DNA of 49,391 bases, from NCBI GenBank assembly GCA_934234215.1, contig CAKQHB010000023.1, positions 1 through 49,391 on the forward strand, written 5' to 3'. Below the pieces are notes generated by a model. It saw only the letters and a list, made by a program, of their open reading frames with translations. It was not told the DNA's origin and searched no databases. The stretch is from an uncultured Cuneatibacter sp. Its GTDB lineage: Bacteria; Bacillota; Clostridia; Lachnospirales; Lachnospiraceae. Position 1 is the first letter of the stretch. The number at the start of each line of letters is the position of its first letter. This document shows, piece after piece, positions 42,717-49,391 of the stretch. The position numbers were made by a program, and so were the translations under genes.

Positions 42717-42755
42717 AGGACTCCCCAGTACCGGGAGTCCTCCTCGTTTTTCTTC
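42717..42755 (+). terminator. Terminator between fprA and the 61-residue ORF
   Basis: Perfect 9-bp stem AGGACTCCC/GGGAGTCCT with a 7-base loop. On the plus strand CCTCGTTTTTC follows; on the minus strand TCTTTTTGC follows. It can serve both convergent genes. Confidence 0.75.
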
Positions 42756-42792
42756 TATCTTTTGCTCGTCTCGCTCTTTTTCCTTTGCTTTT

Positions 42793-42978
42793 TTACAGCG
42801 TTCCCATCACCAGTCCAGAGCCAAATAATGCCAACATCATAATCACAGCCACAAAAGCGGCAATGCTTAATTTTATGAAAAAGCTTTCCTGTATTTCCTG
42901 ATGAATCCGTTCGGGCTGCTTCCATCTCGCCGCATTGCTGTCTGAACTTTTCTGATAGAATCCTTCTCTGACTTCCAT
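42793..42978 (-). CDS. Small single-span membrane protein (61 residues), unknown function
   Basis: A charged, Gln-rich N-terminal half (EVREGFYQKSSDSNAARWKQ) is followed by one clear membrane span (about 33-58, FFIKLSIAAFVAVIMMLALF) and a short glycine-rich end, with no signal cleavage site. The start is set by a strong GGAGGGAGG site, 7 bases before the ATG; a longer in-frame reading upstream (46 more residues) has basic, low-complexity text and overlaps the promoter, so it is rejected. The gene stands alone between terminators and has a promoter with LytTR-type repeats. No family is recognised. Confidence 0.65.
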   Translation of the reverse strand: MEVREGFYQKSSDSNAARWKQPERIHQEIQESFFIKLSIAAFVAVIMMLALFGSGLVMGTL

Positions 42979-43026
42979 ACAAAGCCTCCCTCCTGGTTTT
43001 TTTCTATCTTTCCTGTCTCTATGCCA

Positions 43027-43055
43027 ATCATATTGAAAATCATCGAAAAAAACAA
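43027..43055 (-). promoter_or_regulatory. Promoter of the 61-residue membrane protein
   Basis: Minus strand TTGTTT and TATGAT separated by exactly 17 bases, about 49 bases before the ATG. The direct repeats lie 7 bases upstream of the -35. Confidence 0.6.
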
Positions 43056-43062
43056 CCCTTTT

Positions 43063-43097
43063 GGCACGAACGGTCAAAAATGTGCACAAGCGGTCAA
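43063..43097 (-). promoter_or_regulatory. Direct repeat resembling LytTR-family binding sites
   Basis: On the minus strand TTGACCGCTTGTGCA and TTGACCGTTCGTGCC are repeated with a 20-base period, two helical turns. ACCGTTCGT in the proximal copy fits the LytTR consensus [TA][AC][CA]GTTN[AG][TG] fully; the distal copy (ACCGCTTGT) has one mismatch. Position just upstream of a -35 box is where activators such as VirR or AgrA bind. No LytTR regulator gene is in the window. Confidence 0.55.
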
Positions 43098-43118
43098 CTT
43101 TGTATAATTTTTCCATCT

Positions 43119-45068
43119 TTAAAAGATCTTCAGTACTTCACTTCCTGCTTTTGCAAACGCAATATACTCCGAAATTTCCGCCGGCATCTCATACCACGCG
43201 CCGCCGGCATACGTTTCGTGGTCGCGGCAGAATACCCACTCGCCCTCCGGCAGATATACCTGCTTGCTGTGCTGACCAGCTCTCGTGATCGGTGCCACCA
43301 GCAGATCATTTCCGAACAGATACTGTCCGCCCGTCTCATAGCAAATCGGGTCCTCCGGATAATCAAAAAACATCGGACGCATCACCGGAATACCGGTCTT
43401 TGATGCCTGTTCCATCTGCTCTTTCAAATAGGGCTTCATCCGCTCTCTCAGCAAAATCAGAGCTTTCAGAATCTCAAAATTCTCTTCTCCAAAGCTCCAG
43501 ATCTCATTATCTCCGCCGGTCGGCTCAATAATCTCTCTTGTCAGATCCTTTCCATCGCGGCTTCCATGCAGGCGCATCACCGGGCAGAATACTCCGTACT
43601 GGAACCATCTTGCAATCAACTCACGGAAATACTCCATTTTGATATTTCCGCCATAGAATCCGCCAATATCTGTTGTCCACCACGGAATTCCGCACATTGC
43701 CATATTCAGACCGGACTTCACCTGCGCTTCCAGACTCTCAAACGTAGACGGAATATCTCCACTCCAGACAAGTGCACCAAACTTCTGCGCCCCAAGGTAC
43801 GCACAGCGGGACAATGTAACAATGTCCTTTTTTCCCATCGCTTTCATTCCATCGTACACAAGCTGCTCATAATAATACGGATACAGCAGCCCCACTTCAT
43901 CTCCACGACCGATGGACAAAATCATATTGTCAAAATGCTGCGGGTGCACTTCCGGCTCCGCCTCATCAAACCACAGCGCATCCACGCCATTGTCGATGTA
44001 ATTTTCTTTCAGGCGATCCCACACATATGCTCGCGTCTGGGGATTCGTTGGATCGATTTCCGCCTGCGGTCCATAAAATTCAAACACGCGATTGGATCCG
44101 CTGGCAGGACGAATCAGCATATTCTGTTCCAGCATCGTCTCATAATTTTCACTGTGCTCATTGATCGTCGGCCACATGGACACCATAAGCTTCACGCCCA
44201 TGCTGTGCAGCTCATCCGCCATCGCCTTCGGATCCGGCCAATACTTCGGATCAAACCGGTACTCGCCCTGCTCCGTCCAGTGGAAATAATCCACAACGAT
44301 CACCGACAACGGAATACCCAGCTCTTTATACCGTCTCGCAACAGACAACAGCTCCTCCTGCGTCTCATATCGCAGCTTACACTGCCAAAATCCCAGTGCC
44401 CAGTCCGGCATCTCCGGCGCGTATCCCGTCAGCTCCGCCAGAGTGTGTGTCGCCTCCGCCGGACTTCCGCCAATCACAAGATAGTCGATCTGTCTCGTGG
44501 CATCACTGCTCCATCTCGTGCGGTTATTCGCCAGCTCGCAGCTGCCGGTAGACGGCTGGTTCCATAAAAATCCATATCCCAGCGATGAATACACATAGGG
44601 TATACTGCATTTTGCATTGATATGACGCAGATCTACTGTGCAGCCTTTCAGATCAAAGCAGTCTGTCGCCTCATGTCCCAGGCCGTAAAAATGCTCGTCC
44701 TTATTCGGCTCAAACGTAATCCGCGCACTCCAGATTCCGCTCGCCTTGTTTCGGTAATTCCGCACACACTGTCCAAATGCCAGCTCCGGCTTCTCCTCCA
44801 AAATCTGCTTGCCGCGAAACGTATAAAATGTCCTGCCATCCTCCAGAAGCTTCACCTGCATCTCGCCATTCTGCAAATACGCACAGCCTTCCTCCGTCCA
44901 CGCTTTCACACCTGACATCTGCTTCGGCTCGATCGTCCAGTTCTGCTCAATCACCGGACCGTTCGGAGACGCCTGAAAACGGATCGTATTCTTCTCACAG
45001 GCAGAAATCCGTCCCCACTCGCCTTTTCGAACAAAGTAAATCGCATTGTCCTTAATTTCAAACTTCAT
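43119..45068 (-). CDS. GH31 family glycoside hydrolase (alpha-xylosidase/alpha-glucosidase type)
   Basis: Retaining alpha-glycosidase, cytoplasmic as it lacks a signal peptide. The 649 residues have an N-terminal galactose-mutarotase-like beta domain (about 1-220), a TIM barrel and C-terminal beta domains. The predicted nucleophile is D368 in WFDEAEPE (366-373), the acid/base D438 in WSGD (435-438). GIPLSVIVVDYFHW and MWPTINEHS are barrel strands. Whether it acts on alpha-xylosides (YicI-like) or other alpha-linked sugars is open. GGAGGG lies 5 bases before the ATG. No sugar transporter or regulator accompanies it. The stop is 22 bases before the LytTR-like repeats of the next unit. Confidence 0.9.
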   Translation of the reverse strand: MKFEIKDNAIYFVRKGEWGRISACEKNTIRFQASPNGPVIEQNWTIEPKQMSGVKAWTEEGCAYLQNGEMQVKLLEDGRTFYTFRGKQILEEKPELAFGQCVRNYRNKASGIWSARITFEPNKDEHFYGLGHEATDCFDLKGCTVDLRHINAKCSIPYVYSSLGYGFLWNQPSTGSCELANNRTRWSSDATRQIDYLVIGGSPAEATHTLAELTGYAPEMPDWALGFWQCKLRYETQEELLSVARRYKELGIPLSVIVVDYFHWTEQGEYRFDPKYWPDPKAMADELHSMGVKLMVSMWPTINEHSENYETMLEQNMLIRPASGSNRVFEFYGPQAEIDPTNPQTRAYVWDRLKENYIDNGVDALWFDEAEPEVHPQHFDNMILSIGRGDEVGLLYPYYYEQLVYDGMKAMGKKDIVTLSRCAYLGAQKFGALVWSGDIPSTFESLEAQVKSGLNMAMCGIPWWTTDIGGFYGGNIKMEYFRELIARWFQYGVFCPVMRLHGSRDGKDLTREIIEPTGGDNEIWSFGEENFEILKALILLRERMKPYLKEQMEQASKTGIPVMRPMFFDYPEDPICYETGGQYLFGNDLLVAPITRAGQHSKQVYLPEGEWVFCRDHETYAGGAWYEMPAEISEYIAFAKAGSEVLKIF

Positions 45069-45248
45069 AAAACCCTCCAATTTCTCTGCCGCAACTTCTT
45101 CCAGCTACATTGCGACAGTCTCTTTTTCGGAATTGCCATACCTTTATGACTCATTCCGTCTTCTTTTCGTTCTTGCTTGTAGTGTATCATCGTCCAGTTT
45201 TGTAAGCAAGTGTATTTTCATCTCCCTTTCGAAATCTTCCAAAACCGC

Positions 45249-45277
45249 TTTACAAATTCCATTCTGTTTTGTATAAT
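45249..45277 (+). promoter_or_regulatory. Sigma-A promoter, likely for the antiporter gene
   Basis: TTTACA and TATAAT with exactly 17 bases between them, nearly perfect consensus. No other plus-strand gene lies before the antiporter, so the transcript probably carries a leader of about 248 bases. Confidence 0.7.
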
Positions 45278-45374
45278 CAATCCTCGGGAATGAAGTTCTC
45301 CCACGGGATTTTTTGTAATCACCGAAACCGCTGATAAGCTGATGGCTTCTGCATTTTTGCAGGGTCGCCAGCTT

Positions 45375-45444
45375 TTTTTGCTTTACAGGAAATTGCGTCG
45401 CATTTCCTGTAAAGCAAAAAAGCGCTCCGCGTGGATCGCACTGC
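45375..45444 (-). repeat. 70-nt palindromic repeat element, copy 2
   Basis: Reverse-oriented copy of the element at 42645-42714. Compared with copy 1 the stem pairs A-T and T-A near the outer end become T-A and C-G, so pairing is kept. The other two differences lie in the head segment and allow a GCG/CGC mini-stem. It lies inside the predicted antiporter mRNA leader. Confidence 0.75.
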
Positions 45445-45493
45445 ATGCTTTTCTTTTCTGCAAAAAATCCAGCAAGCACCATTTATATTTTAA

Positions 45494-45516
45494 GGAGCTG
45501 ATTTTCCGCCAGCTCC
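45494..45516 (+). promoter_or_regulatory. Hairpin next to the antiporter ribosome-binding site
   Basis: GGAGCTG-ATTTTCCGC-CAGCTCC is a perfect 7-bp stem ending 6 bases before the GGAGG ribosome site. The left arm contains GGAG and could act as a decoy or standby site; the right arm CAGCTCC could pair with the true site instead. Confidence 0.4.
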
Positions 45517-45531
45517 GGAATTGGAGGTTTT

Positions 45532-46728
45532 ATGGTAACATCTCTTGCACTTATTTTCCTTGTCGGACTGTCCCTTGCAGCCATCTGTCAAAGACTTCGA
45601 CTCCCACGAATTATCGGAATGCTGTTCACCGGCATCCTGCTCGGTCCGTATGTCCTGGATGCTCTTGATCCATCAATCCTGTCGATTTCCTCAGAACTGC
45701 GGCAAATGGCGCTGATCATCATTCTTCTGAAAGCCGGATTGTCTCTAAATCTCGCTGATCTGAAGAAAGTCGGGTGTCCTGCGATTCTCATGGCATGTGT
45801 TCCTGCCACATTCGAGCTGCTTGGCTATGTCCTCGTTGCTCCTATGCTGCTGGGCATCAACCGCATCGAAGCCGCTGTTATGGGCGCAGTTCTCAGCGCA
45901 GTCTCCCCTGCCATCGTTGTACCGCGGATGGTACATCTGATGGACACCCACTATGGTACGAAAAAAAGCATTCCGCAAATGATTCTCGCCGGTGCTTCCT
46001 GTGATGACATCTATGTGGTTGTCCTATTTTCCACCTTCGTAAGCATGGCACAGGGCAGCAGCGCAAACCTGCGGGACTTTGCCAATATTCCGATCTCCAT
46101 CGTGCTCGGAATTGTCCTTGGTGCTATCTTCGGATTTCTGCTCAGCAGCTTTTTCGAATATGAACACACCCATCATCAAACGATTCGAAACAGTATGAAA
46201 GTCATCCTTGTTCTGGGATTTTCTTTCCTGCTGATATCCATCGAAACATGGGCAAAACCCTATGTTTCGATTTCCGGATTGCTGGCAGTTGTCAGCATGG
46301 CATGTGTTATCAAATTCCGCTGCCCCAGCTTCGTTTCCAAACGTCTGTCCGAGAAATTCGGAAAGCTGTGGCTCGCTGCCGAAGTTCTGCTTTTCGTCCT
46401 CGTCGGCGCTGCTGTCGATGTTCGCTACACCTTCCAGGCTGGACTCCCTGCGCTGCTCATGATTCTAGTTGCACTGCTCTTCCGCTCCATCGGCGTCCTG
46501 CTCTGCATGATCAAGACACCACTCAACCGCAAAGAGCGTCTCTTCTGTGTCTTCGCTTACCTGCCAAAGGCGACTGTTCAGGCGGCAATCGGATCGGTAC
46601 CTTTTGCGCTGGGACTGAGCTGTGGACAAATCGTACTGTCCGTCGCAGTGCTGGCAATTTTGATTACCGCGCCGTTGGGGGCATTTGCGATTGATTTGTC
46701 CTATGGGAAGTTGTTGGAGAAAGAATAG
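45532..46728 (+). CDS. Cation:proton antiporter (CPA/NhaP-like)
   Basis: Monovalent cation/H+ exchanger of the Na_H_Exchanger family, for pH and sodium balance, in the cytoplasmic membrane. The 398 residues have about 12 spans. The signature region AVLSAVSPAIVVPRM (117-131) holds the TM5-like core, followed by ILAGASCDDIYVVVLFS with the DD pair expected for ion exchange. GSVPFALGLSCGQ and ITAPLGAFAID close the protein. The C-terminus is short, without TrkA or UspA domains. GGAGG lies 4 bases before the ATG. Its long leader contains palindromic elements. A bidirectional terminator follows. Confidence 0.87.
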   Translation: MVTSLALIFLVGLSLAAICQRLRLPRIIGMLFTGILLGPYVLDALDPSILSISSELRQMALIIILLKAGLSLNLADLKKVGCPAILMACVPATFELLGYVLVAPMLLGINRIEAAVMGAVLSAVSPAIVVPRMVHLMDTHYGTKKSIPQMILAGASCDDIYVVVLFSTFVSMAQGSSANLRDFANIPISIVLGIVLGAIFGFLLSSFFEYEHTHHQTIRNSMKVILVLGFSFLLISIETWAKPYVSISGLLAVVSMACVIKFRCPSFVSKRLSEKFGKLWLAAEVLLFVLVGAAVDVRYTFQAGLPALLMILVALLFRSIGVLLCMIKTPLNRKERLFCVFAYLPKATVQAAIGSVPFALGLSCGQIVLSVAVLAILITAPLGAFAIDLSYGKLLEKE

Positions 46729-46742
46729 GAAGTCGTTTTCCC

Positions 46743-46799
46743 AAACAAAAGGCTTTCTGTGGTAAACAATTTCGTTTTCCCATAGAAAGCCTTTTGTTT
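46743..46799. terminator. Bidirectional terminator between convergent genes
   Basis: A 20-bp stem (AAACAAAAGGCTTTCTGTGG with CCATAGAAAGCCTTTTGTTT, one mismatch) around a 17-base loop. T-rich arms end the stem on both strands. It serves the antiporter gene and the transglutaminase gene. Confidence 0.8.
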
Positions 46800-46829
46800 C
46801 ATCTGTTCAATTTCTTTTAAGATGGCATT

Positions 46830-49142
46830 TTATCTCTGCCATTTTCCATCCGGACCAACGTAATACTTGCCGATCCAGCAGTTCGTAGCCATCTTACCGT
46901 CCGATCCTACATAATAATCGCCGATCCACTTGCTCACTTCCATATAGCCATTCTTATCGAAGTGATACCAAGCTCCGCCGATCTGTTCCCAGTTGTTTCT
47001 GGTATAACTGCCATCTGCATGGCGATACCACCACTTGCTGCCTTCTTTGATCCACTGCGCCTGTGCCGGCTTCTTAGTCTTGTCCCAAACACCGTTTGCA
47101 TCCACATAATACTTACCGCCGTCAACCCATTCGGACTTCGCCATCGTGCCATCGGCTTTTACATAGTAGTTCCCGATCCATTTGCTCGTCTGCATGTAAC
47201 CACTGTTGTCGAAGTAATACCACGCGCCATTGATATATTCCCAGTTATTGCGGGTATAACTGCCGTCCGAATGACGATACCACCACTTACTACCATCTTT
47301 GATCCACTGAGCAGGCTGTTTCGTCTTGTCCCAAACACCGTTTGCATCGACATAATACTTATTGCCGTCAACCCATTCGGACTTTGCCATTGTACCATCG
47401 GCTTTTACATAGTAATTGCCAATCCACTTGCTTGTCTCCATGTAGCCGCTGTTATCGAAGTGATACCATTCTCCATTGATATATTCCCAATTGTTGCGTG
47501 TATAACTTCCATCTGAATGGCGATACCACCACTTGCTTCCATCCTTAATCCACTTTGCAGGCTGCTTTGTCTTGTCCCAAACGCCATTGGCATCCACATA
47601 ATACTTACCGCCATCAACCCATTCGGACTTCGCCATGCTGCCATCTGACTTCACATAGTAAGAGCCAATCCATTTATTCGTATCAAGCCCACCATCTGCG
47701 TTAAAATGATACCACTCTCCATTCAATTCCAACCATGTATTCCGAGCAGCCACTCCATCTGTGTAATATCTCCATATGCCATCTGTGCCCATGCGCCATC
47801 CGGTAATATTCAGTTCCTTACTATAGATATCTTCCATATCACTCGAATAGGACGCAACTGCAAAGAGAAGTTTGTTTCCATCTATCCGGCAACCATTAAA
47901 GAATGCACCCTCTGTACCGATATCACTAATTGAAATAACTACATGATTCGTTCCGTCTGTCAAAGAATAAGCACAAATTGCTGATTCTGTATTGTAAAAG
48001 AGATTGGATCCATCCAGCGCTAATCCATAATAATCAAAATTCCAAGCATTCTCAAAGCTTACTAAGGTGCTGATACTACCGCTTGAAAGCGTATTTCTCA
48101 TCAGCTGACCATAATAAATATAGTAAGCATTTCCATCCGCAAGCACAACAGGAGAATCCACATCTCTCCAATATGCATTTGCAAATTTTTCACTCTTACA
48201 GGTGATTCCATTTGTATCCCCGCCAGAATGTCCATTCTGTGAAATAGCCGAATCACTCAACAAGAAATACCGGTGTGAAGCAAGACCAAACCGATCTGTC
48301 ACGGGATCGTCAAACGTACAATCCACATGATAATAACTTCCATCGACTCGAATGAGATTCCATGCATGTCCCATCTCTGTACTCGGCACAAAATGGCATT
48401 CGATTCCAAGCGCATTCATGATATACATATATGCAAAAGAGTAGGCCTGACATACACCTATGCCATTCATAAAAATAGCTTCTGCCTTATATGGAGAAAA
48501 ATCACCATCTGCATGTTGTGTTTGATCATACTCTGAATGACTCACAATATAATCATGAATAATCAGTGCTTTCTCTTCTTCTGACATGGACGACTTCACA
48601 AGAGACTTATAAAAATTCAATTTTTCATCTACCGTTGAAAAATATGTCTTCGCCTCAGACGCAGACGGTGCATTTTCAATTCCTAATTCAACATACTTAT
48701 TACCACCAACATAATAATAAGGATACACCATCATATCCTTTGTAAAATACGGAGAGTACGCATAAAAATAGGCAAAATCATACTGTCCGATCAGCAGGTT
48801 CATATCAGAAATATCAACACTTGTCTGCCCCTGGAGCAACGCATTCTTTACTCTGGACTCTAACTCCGCATATACTTCAAGCTCCGATTGGTAAGACTGT
48901 AAAGCAATCCCGCTTTCTGCATTTCTAATCGAACTGTCGTTCTCTATTGTTCTCGGTTCAATTGGTTTCAAGCTATCCTGTGCTTGTTCTTTCGTGGTTG
49001 CAGCTGTATCTACAGATGCGACGCCAACCTGCTCAATATCTGTGTCTGCTGCATATGCTTTATTTGCAAATGCCAATGTACTTGACATCACCATTGCAGC
49101 CAGACAAATACAGCTAATCAGTTTCAATAAACTTTTCTTCAT
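46830..49142 (-). CDS. Secreted transglutaminase-like protein with cell-wall-binding repeats
   Basis: Exported 770-residue protein. A signal peptide (about 1-31, ending AYA) is followed by a variable Glu/Ser-rich region and a transglutaminase-like domain (about 160-290). Its Cys-His-Asp triad is C231 in GVCQAYS, H259 in GHAWN and D274 in YHVDCTFDD. A beta-rich middle part (about 290-470) follows. The C-terminus consists of choline/cell-wall-binding type repeats: three units of 82, 82 and 84 residues and a partial fourth. Repeats of the form WVDGGKYYVDANG and GEWYHFDNSGYM attach the protein to the envelope. The reaction (cross-linking or peptidase) is unknown. ATG after AAGGGGGA; a -10 box lies about 26 bases upstream. 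Confidence 0.88.
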   Translation of the reverse strand: MKKSLLKLISCICLAAMVMSSTLAFANKAYAADTDIEQVGVASVDTAATTKEQAQDSLKPIEPRTIENDSSIRNAESGIALQSYQSELEVYAELESRVKNALLQGQTSVDISDMNLLIGQYDFAYFYAYSPYFTKDMMVYPYYYVGGNKYVELGIENAPSASEAKTYFSTVDEKLNFYKSLVKSSMSEEEKALIIHDYIVSHSEYDQTQHADGDFSPYKAEAIFMNGIGVCQAYSFAYMYIMNALGIECHFVPSTEMGHAWNLIRVDGSYYHVDCTFDDPVTDRFGLASHRYFLLSDSAISQNGHSGGDTNGITCKSEKFANAYWRDVDSPVVLADGNAYYIYYGQLMRNTLSSGSISTLVSFENAWNFDYYGLALDGSNLFYNTESAICAYSLTDGTNHVVISISDIGTEGAFFNGCRIDGNKLLFAVASYSSDMEDIYSKELNITGWRMGTDGIWRYYTDGVAARNTWLELNGEWYHFNADGGLDTNKWIGSYYVKSDGSMAKSEWVDGGKYYVDANGVWDKTKQPAKWIKDGSKWWYRHSDGSYTRNNWEYINGEWYHFDNSGYMETSKWIGNYYVKADGTMAKSEWVDGNKYYVDANGVWDKTKQPAQWIKDGSKWWYRHSDGSYTRNNWEYINGAWYYFDNSGYMQTSKWIGNYYVKADGTMAKSEWVDGGKYYVDANGVWDKTKKPAQAQWIKEGSKWWYRHADGSYTRNNWEQIGGAWYHFDKNGYMEVSKWIGDYYVGSDGKMATNCWIGKYYVGPDGKWQR
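46932..47675 (-). repeat. Three tandem 246-252-nt coding repeats (wall-binding modules)
   Basis: Units at 47430-47675, 47184-47429 and 46932-47183. Each encodes the order KWIG-YYVK-DG, then AKSEWVDG, KYYVDANGVWDK, WIK-GSKWWYRH, SYTRNNWE and a YHFD-type end. The first two differ at only a few residues; the third has a two-residue insert (AQ). High DNA identity suggests recent duplication and makes unit loss or gain by recombination easy. Confidence 0.85.
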
Positions 49143-49167
49143 ATAGAAAGTCCCCCTTTTCTTTTTC

Positions 49168-49173
49168 ATTATA
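49168..49173 (-). promoter_or_regulatory. -10 element of the transglutaminase gene
   Basis: Perfect TATAAT on the minus strand, 26 bases before the ATG. No convincing -35 is seen 16-18 bases upstream (TAGAAT at 17), so an activator or an extended contact may be needed. Confidence 0.5.
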
Positions 49174-49233
49174 TCGGAACTCTTTTAGAAATTCTACTTT
49201 TTTCTACGTTTTGTGAAACAATTGTTTTCTACA

Positions 49234-49270
49234 ACACAAAAAGAGCTGAAGGCAATCGCTTTCAGCTCTT
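49234..49270 (-). terminator. Terminator of the rRNA operon
   Basis: Perfect 10-bp stem AAGAGCTGAA/TTCAGCTCTT with a 10-base loop, then TTTGTGT on the minus strand; the T run overlaps the stem foot. It follows the 23S 3' end by about 63 bases, leaving no room for a 5S gene. Confidence 0.8.
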
Positions 49271-49333
49271 AACTCTCATGTTCTCTCAAAACTGCACACG
49301 CAAGATCTACTTTCCATCTTCCATCTTTTCTTT

Positions 49334-49391
49334 CGGTCAAGCCCTCGACCGATTAGTAACAGTCAGCTCCATGCATTACTGCACTTCCACC
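49334..49391 (-). rRNA. 23S ribosomal RNA, 3' end only
   Basis: On the minus strand the edge reads GGTGGAAGTGCAGTAATGCA, then AGCTGACTGTTACTAATCGG and TCGAGGGCTTGACC. That is the strongly conserved 3' end of bacterial 23S rRNA (the ACTAATnGGTCGAGGGCTTGACC type end of Firmicutes). The gene extends beyond the window. The stretch just downstream contains TGCAGTTTTGAGAGAAC, the usual spacer text found near rRNA processing sites in Firmicutes. Confidence 0.92.

Larger units (their letters stand above)
45069..45531. other. 463-base intergenic region between divergent GH31 and antiporter genes
   Basis: No protein gene is supported here: the longest frames change composition midway and lack ribosome sites. 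The region holds, left to right, the GH31 upstream side (no clear promoter seen), a consensus plus-strand promoter (45249-45277), a short CTGC/GCAG hairpin near 45348-45362, copy 2 of the palindromic repeat (45375-45444) and a hairpin next to the antiporter ribosome site (45494-45516). The plus-strand leader would be about 250 bases. Confidence 0.6.

Noticed and set aside
45144..45482. Minus-strand open frame of 112 codons upstream of the GH31 gene
   Set aside because: Its first third runs through the palindromic repeat and the rest shows no recognisable domain or ribosome site. Its C-terminal half looks slightly protein-like, but not enough to call a gene or a relic.
46932..47675. Regular repeats considered as a CRISPR array
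   Set aside because: Units are about 246 bases, contiguous, in frame and coding for wall-binding modules. There are no short repeats with unique spacers and no cas genes.

Overview
The window looks like a piece of the chromosome of a spore-forming, anaerobic member of the Clostridia, most likely the family Lachnospiraceae. The pointers are a Gram-positive gene set (SepF, SEDS/PBP2, LspA/Lgt lipoproteins), sporulation genes (yqfC, yqfD, a SpoVB-type flippase, a BofC-like protein), a MinCDE system that includes MinE, an anaerobe-type flavodiiron protein, and a secreted protein with choline/cell-wall-binding repeats. The genus cannot be fixed from the sequence alone. Almost every gene, including the rRNA at the right edge, lies on the minus strand, as expected if replication forks move from right to left here.

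Layout. 1-2094 (+): 3' end of an ABC transporter operon (permease, then ATPase). 2264-4341 (-): rhomboid protease, lgt and a cytidylate-kinase-like protein. 4440-10513 (-): a ylm/division-type cluster in transcription order HlyD-like adaptor, yggS, sepF, ylmH, aroB, lspA, rluD. 10583-10786 (+): a small DUF378 membrane protein. 10898-11317 (-): a self-contained small P-loop gene with its own promoter and terminator. 11424-37880 (-): about 26 kb of tightly packed genes in one direction, many overlapping by ATGA: phoH, ybeY, a DUF3048 lipoprotein, spoVB, bofC-like, two flavoprotein genes, 5-formyl-THF cyclo-ligase, miaB, mutS, mutL, miaA, a methionine gamma-lyase-like gene, radC, mreC, mreD, PBP2, minC, minD, minE, rodA, mgsA and a lipoprotein. 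37936-39482 (-): yqfC-yqfD.

The right 10 kb is more mosaic, with short transcription units and many regulatory signals: a DUF1858 protein (+), a MATE transporter (-) divergent from a flavodiiron protein (+), a 61-residue single-span membrane protein (-), a GH31 glycosidase (-), a cation/proton antiporter (+), a transglutaminase-like secreted protein with three 82-84-residue wall-binding repeats (-), and the 3' end of a 23S rRNA (-) followed directly by a terminator, with no 5S gene between them.

The genes form functional groups: septum and cell shape (SepF, MinCDE, MreCD, PBP2, RodA), lipoprotein maturation (Lgt, LspA), mismatch repair and tRNA modification (MutSL, MiaAB), sporulation (YqfCD, SpoVB, BofC-like), and oxygen or redox defence (flavodiiron protein). 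No phage, insertion sequence, tRNA or CRISPR array was seen. The most novel-looking material is not a protein system. It is (i) a 70-nt palindromic element present twice with compensatory changes in its stem, one copy inside the likely leader of the antiporter mRNA; (ii) a LytTR-like direct-repeat promoter in front of the 61-residue membrane protein; and (iii) palindromic operator candidates at the flavodiiron and DUF1858 promoters.
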